From positions 26,992,501 to 27,056,500 of the forward strand of contig AP031356.1 in assembly GCA_037833965.1 (NCBI GenBank): DNA of 64,000 bases, written 5' to 3'. The translations under genes were made by a program, and so were the position numbers. Shown here in pieces: positions 60,100-64,000 of the stretch. The notes beneath the pieces were generated by a model. It made no database searches, was not told the DNA's origin, and was given only the letters and a program-made list of their open reading frames with translations. Position 1 is the stretch's first letter. The number at the start of each line of letters is the position of its first letter. The stretch is from Marchantia polymorpha subsp. ruderalis (lineage: Eukaryota; Streptophyta; Marchantiopsida; Marchantiales; Marchantiaceae).

Positions 60100-60369
60100 T
60101 CACAGTCCAGAAGGAGGTGCTCCCAGTAGTCCCGCACTCTGGCTTTCCAGATCCACCATCTGTTGTTCCCGATCCATCTCGATAATCAACGGGACAACGA
60201 ACACAAGAAACGATGTCCCAGCAATCCACGCCGCCTTACCCGTGCTCCACAGCAGCTTCTGGCTGAACCGAGCAGTATTCGACAGAGCTCTCTTCGATTT
60301 TTGGAAAATCGGGGACTGCGTCACAGTGTTCCCTATCTTAGCCAACGGGCTGTCCCCGGCACCCGCCAT
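60100..60369 (-). CDS. TOM9: Mitochondrial import receptor subunit TOM9 (plant Tom22)
   Basis: An 89-residue subunit of the outer-membrane TOM translocase, which admits nuclear-encoded preproteins into mitochondria. In plants the Tom22 orthologue is short (about 9 kDa) and lacks the large acidic cytosolic receptor domain. The sequence shows a short Lys/Ser-rich cytosolic part (residues 1-43, SPIFQKSKRALSNTARFSQK), then TGKAAWIAGTSFLVFVVPLI, with the membrane helix at about 46-63. The strongly conserved IEMDREQQ follows, and the C-terminal tail ends LLGAPPSG. TGKAAWIAGT and VVPLIIEMDREQQ are near-invariant in plant TOM9. The length matches the family and there is no intron in the CDS. The start is the only ATG giving the full length. 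It is a tail-anchored-type protein without a cleavable presequence. The upstream region (60370-60950) is locally GC-rich. Confidence 0.95.
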   Translation of the reverse strand: MAGAGDSPLAKIGNTVTQSPIFQKSKRALSNTARFSQKLLWSTGKAAWIAGTSFLVFVVPLIIEMDREQQMVDLESQSAGLLGAPPSGL

Positions 60370-61930
60370 CGCTCCGCTCTGCTCCGCTCCGCGCCGAGAA
60401 ACTTTGCACGTCCCTGCCCTACCCTGCCCTCAACCTATGCCCTCTTGAAATGGAAAGCCCTGAAAATGATTTCTGCTCGAATTGAAACCCGCCTCGATCA
60501 ACTCAGCCGCGCCGATTTACGACCATACACTGTCCTCCAGGGGGGATTCGGCAGATCCAGCAAACTCCCCACCTTTTCGAGGTTTTCAATTGCAAGCGCG
60601 ATGGGAGCCGACAATCCGTTCCTGCGCTCGTGCTTGTTGCAAGCGAGTTCGCTCGATGCTGGTCGCGTCGCGCCGGCCGCTGCTCCGACTGCTGCTCAGC
60701 TCTGCCGCTGCTGGTGCCAAGAGAACAACAACGACGGAGCTGGAATCGCCAGCGGAGGGCATTGGATTCGCTGAGATCTACTGAGGTCCGCTCATCATCA
60801 TGCGGCTACGTTTGCGGTCCGGACGTTTTCCCCTTTCCGGTGCTACGCCGAGCACGTCCGCCGTAGCTGCGAGGTTCGAGCCGCAGACGCTCCATTCCCG
60901 TAGGGTTGTCGGACGCCGATTACATGTGTCCTGTGCATCGGAGGCCGGATTTCTTTAAATGTGGCTCTCATAATTTACATAAAATAATAATAATGTCGGC
61001 CCGCACGATGTGCCAGCTTTAAAATATTGTCGGTCACTTCCTCGATATACTTTCTGTAGATGTCATCGATTACTCATCACATACCTTGTACTTACATCAT
61101 GTTCTTTCGTACATGAAATGTCTTGTTATTTGTGATCATTTTTTTCTAATGGAAAATTTATATCATCAATTATTGAAGTTATTTTTTAACTTAGAATGTC
61201 GTTCTGGCCTGCTCTCCATTTATAAATCAGTGTAAATTTTAGAAGTAAACAAATTGAATTTTGAATCAAGATCAGAAGATCAGGAGATAATTTTGTACAG
61301 AGCTAGCGCGCAGTGCTCTATCGAATTCAGCTCAATACTCAGTTTTGTTATTGCAAAGAATATCGAAAAGCCATCTTGAGTCATACTCGACGTTATTTTT
61401 AGGACATGAAACATGACTCGTATAACCCTTTTTGTTGTCCACTTGACCTCCTTCAATTTAATCGATCTTCTGAATTTTTTTAAAAAACCACCTATGTACA
61501 AAAACTACATAGCTATCATTCTAAACACTGGGTGATGGGAAAACCAAACCAACTAATGACACGACTTCTATTGATTCTCTGTATATTTCAACCCAATTTT
61601 AAAACCGTCATTAGAACTTTGAAATCAAAGAAAATATCGGATTAATTTCATCATAGTTGTCCAGTCCAACTTTCATCAACTTCATTTTATTTTGTTCAAT
61701 CAATGCAGTTCACCGTAATCAATTTGCGTTTTCAACATATTCTTCATGTCCAGGAGATTCCTACCGCACCAGCAGGAGACTTCGGTTGGACGGAGCACCG
61801 CCGATCAATCTGCGCTGTACATTACAGAACAGGGAAGCACAGAAGCAACATTTCGCCCGTGTTTTCGCGTTTTGTGTGGTTCTGAACTAGGACTAAGTAA
61901 TTCTAGATCTTCGAGTTGTGTACACCACAC
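60370..61930. other. Upstream flank of TOM9 and spacer
   Basis: 60370-60950 is GC-rich and probably holds the TOM9 promoter and 5' UTR; the plus-strand frames there follow from composition. 60950-61930 is AT-rich with no recognisable gene. Confidence 0.45.
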
Positions 61931-61934
61931 CTGT

Positions 61935-62065
61935 CACTGACCATGAAGCCTCCACCGGCCCAGCCACATGCCGCCGACGAGAACGATGACCGCTCCCGTG
62001 ACTGCGACGAAGGTTTCAGTCGGTCGTAAACCCCTCACAGGAGGCTGTACTGCGTGAACACCTAA
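61935..62065 (-). CDS. Possible last exon of a small single-pass membrane protein
   Basis: After a possible acceptor (TTTGCGCAG) the minus strand reads PPVRGLRPTETFVAVTGAVI, then VLVGGMWLGRWRLHGQ and TGA at 61935-61937. This is one clean membrane helix bounded by Arg residues. A TAA lies upstream in the same frame and there is no ATG, so an upstream exon would be needed. No family is recognised. A plus-strand ATG frame overlaps it (61942 on) but is more polar and ends quickly. Confidence 0.3.
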
Positions 62066-64000
62066 CTGCGCAAAGTTCCGCGGTTGTCGACGGTGTAGTG
62101 AGACTTAAACCCTAGCCAGAAGTGCGGGTACGATGCAGAGCCGCAATTTCGTTCCAGTGCTCAAAGAAGATCCAATGAACGCTTGTTCGTCCCTGCCCGA
62201 CGTCGTGGGAAATTGAAATTCCTCCAGGCATCTAAATTTCGCATGTCTTGGTTGTGCCCACAACTTCCGTGGAATGTTTGTTGTGATATTTCCCGATTTT
62301 TCTCCATCCTCGATTAATTTTTCATATTCCAGAGAACCCTGTAGCTCATCCTTGCTGAGGAAATTGATCAGTCTTGTCTTGATTCCCCTAATAGCTCGAA
62401 GACAGAGATTTGAGATATTATATATATTTGAGATTTGAGATGTGAGATGTGAGGGTTTCGGCGATGTCAGCTTTAAGTAAATGGGTCCATGAAACCCTCG
62501 AGACTCTTGGATTGGCAGCAGTCGCGATTTCTGTGTCTACCCCCTTGCAGTAGTTCAGAGTTGAGGGAGTTACATCAGAACCCGACTGATGTCGTTGCCT
62601 CAATTAGACTGCTTATGTCTCTGCAGATTTCCCACTCGATGCGCAATCTGCAGATTATTATGTTCGTTGGGCTGGTCACCTCTATAGGGAGCGGATTAGA
62701 GCGGAACATGGATTTTCGTCGTTTGTTAAAACATGACGTCTGCTTCAGCAGCACAATGCAAATGTTGGACTGCAAGGAAATAAGCTGGTCATGATCGTTG
62801 CTCTCCGAGTGAAGCTATCAAGTTGAGACGAAAGGATCTTTCTGACGTTACTCCTACCATGTCCCTTGCAACGGTGGGACGTGATGTTTACTGCCTTCAG
62901 TCAAAGAGTTCCTTTTTTTGGTTTCTTGTCAGAGAGTTACGTGCGATTAAGAAACAGCGGAAGCTCTCGTTATATACACACTTGGTATCACATTTCTGAT
63001 ACTCTCAGTGAGGCGAAAAAATCTACTTGCACTTAAATCTCCATGTTGTCAAAGTTTTCAAACTAGGGTGAGAGCTCGAGAGTGTGTGAAATTGATCTTT
63101 TCAGGGTTTACTTCATGCTCTTAGTGTAAGTCTCAGTTATTCTTAAACCCTATTGAGAAGCCCGAAGAGTAGTACACAACCTTAGAAAATGGATGCCAAT
63201 CTCCGACAGGTTAGATTGAAGAGGAGGTGTGCAAGCAAGAATTTTTTGGGGAAGTTTTCACCAGCCTCCGATTTGCAGTTTTTTTGGACAAAGTTTTTCC
63301 CCGCAAAGACATAGGTCTTTGCGGGAAAAAGTTGCGAATTGGAAACCAAAAGCGACTAAATCACAAAAACACACGTCATTTGCTGGCCAGCCCGAAGGGC
63401 GAGTTGGAAAGGACGATCGCTTGTAGTTAGTCGCATTCAGCCAATTTAATCGCTCGTGTAATTCTCTGGAAAGCAGTTGTGAATTGTGTTATAGCGTTGA
63501 ACTTCCTGATAGAGTTAGTTCATTTAACACCGAAATTAGATTTTACTCGATCTGGAGTATGAGGTCTGAGCATCAGGACAACTGCAATGCGAGAACGACG
63601 CATCTGTTTCGATGGAATCTGGAGAGTATTGTATGGACTGATATCCAGCCTGTGCTTAGTTTTAGTTAACATTTCTTGTTCATCGATGTCTGGGATAGAA
63701 TAGATTCCAGTTTTTTCGGTTCGTGTCTAGAACTCTCCAGAGGAAGAACAATTTTGGATGTTTTACGGTACACATCTCTTATAGGAACGGCTTTCGTCTA
63801 ATCATATCCAATACAGTATACTGTCTAACTGATTATTATTATCCAACAATATGATGTTGCAAATTTGATTACGAAGTCATTCTAGACTCTGTATTACGAT
63901 TTGTAACCTGAACAGAATGGATTAGAAATTTATCTGTTAGGAGCTGAATACACTAATGTCCGGTTTTTTCAGGTCTTCATCATCGAATTTGCAGTCTTTT
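62066..64000. other. No supported gene
   Basis: Short frames only. An ATG at 63189 opens a stretch (MDANLRQ) followed by GT, which might be a first exon, without support. A strong hairpin lies at 63290-63332. Confidence 0.4.
63290..63332. repeat. Hairpin with about 18-bp stem and 4-nt loop
   Basis: CCCCGCAAAGAC and GTCTTTGCGGG pair around an ATAG loop, and the stem extends through the T-run and A-run on either side with one bulged base. It lies in unannotated DNA. Confidence 0.85.

Noticed and set aside
60163..60774. 203-codon plus-strand frame overlapping TOM9
   Set aside because: Antisense to the clearly identified TOM9 coding sequence and its GC-rich upstream region.

Overview
The window looks like nuclear DNA of a land plant, most probably a bryophyte and possibly a liverwort such as Marchantia. 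The support is a spliced Cys-rich plant-type metallothionein, two arabinogalactan peptides, a plant TOM9 (Tom22-type) import receptor subunit, a tRNA-Asp with the usual plant body, a decayed plant CW-type zinc-finger gene, and plant Copia and pogo/Tigger-like remnants. The liverwort placement is weaker: it rests on my recollection that Marchantia gene models include many hypothetical proteins with a similar 'LLRYLDRK..KY' plus coiled-coil layout. Gene density is low, most of the long open frames are chance, and intergenic DNA is AT-rich.

Layout. 1-9.2 kb: one convincing gene, a three-exon metallothionein (2827-3502), and a diverged duplication of upstream sequence further along. 9.3-9.8 kb: a frameshifted Copia reverse-transcriptase fragment. 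10.1-10.5 kb: a polypyrimidine degenerate repeat. 10.7-17.6 kb: a CW zinc-finger pseudogene on the minus strand, split by a 5.4-kb GC-rich mobile element (11441-16828). 18.96-23.8 kb: a second, diverged copy of the same element family in the same orientation. 23.8-27.7 kb: AT-rich DNA without genes. 28.9-31.4 kb: two arabinogalactan-peptide genes in tandem. 35.6-36.4 kb: a candidate exon of an unknown protein with an in-frame 96-bp duplication. 37.2 kb: tRNA-Asp, followed by a 151-bp tandem duplication. 38.0-39.7 kb: a cluster of palindromes and fold-backs. 49.1 kb: a small membrane protein gene. 54.3-55.9 kb: a pogo/Tigger-like transposase pseudogene. 60.1 kb: TOM9. The remainder shows no gene I can support.

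The most unusual content is the pair of GC-rich elements. Both begin TGTAATAACCCAC, end in TACCACA, and are flanked by 5-bp duplications (GTGCT/GTGCT; ACACC/ATACC). Each carries one long minus-strand reading frame: a conserved N-terminal domain, a Pro/Ser/Arg-rich middle packed with short DNA palindromes, and a C-terminal coiled coil. I see no reverse transcriptase, integrase or protease, and no long terminal direct repeat. They may be ORF-carrying solo LTRs of a giant-LTR family or a distinct non-autonomous element. Removing element 1 together with one GTGCT copy restores the host frame exactly into a CW domain, which fixes its ends.

The genes do not form an operon-like system. The recognisable ones are ordinary plant functions: metal binding, cell-surface proteoglycan, mitochondrial import and translation.
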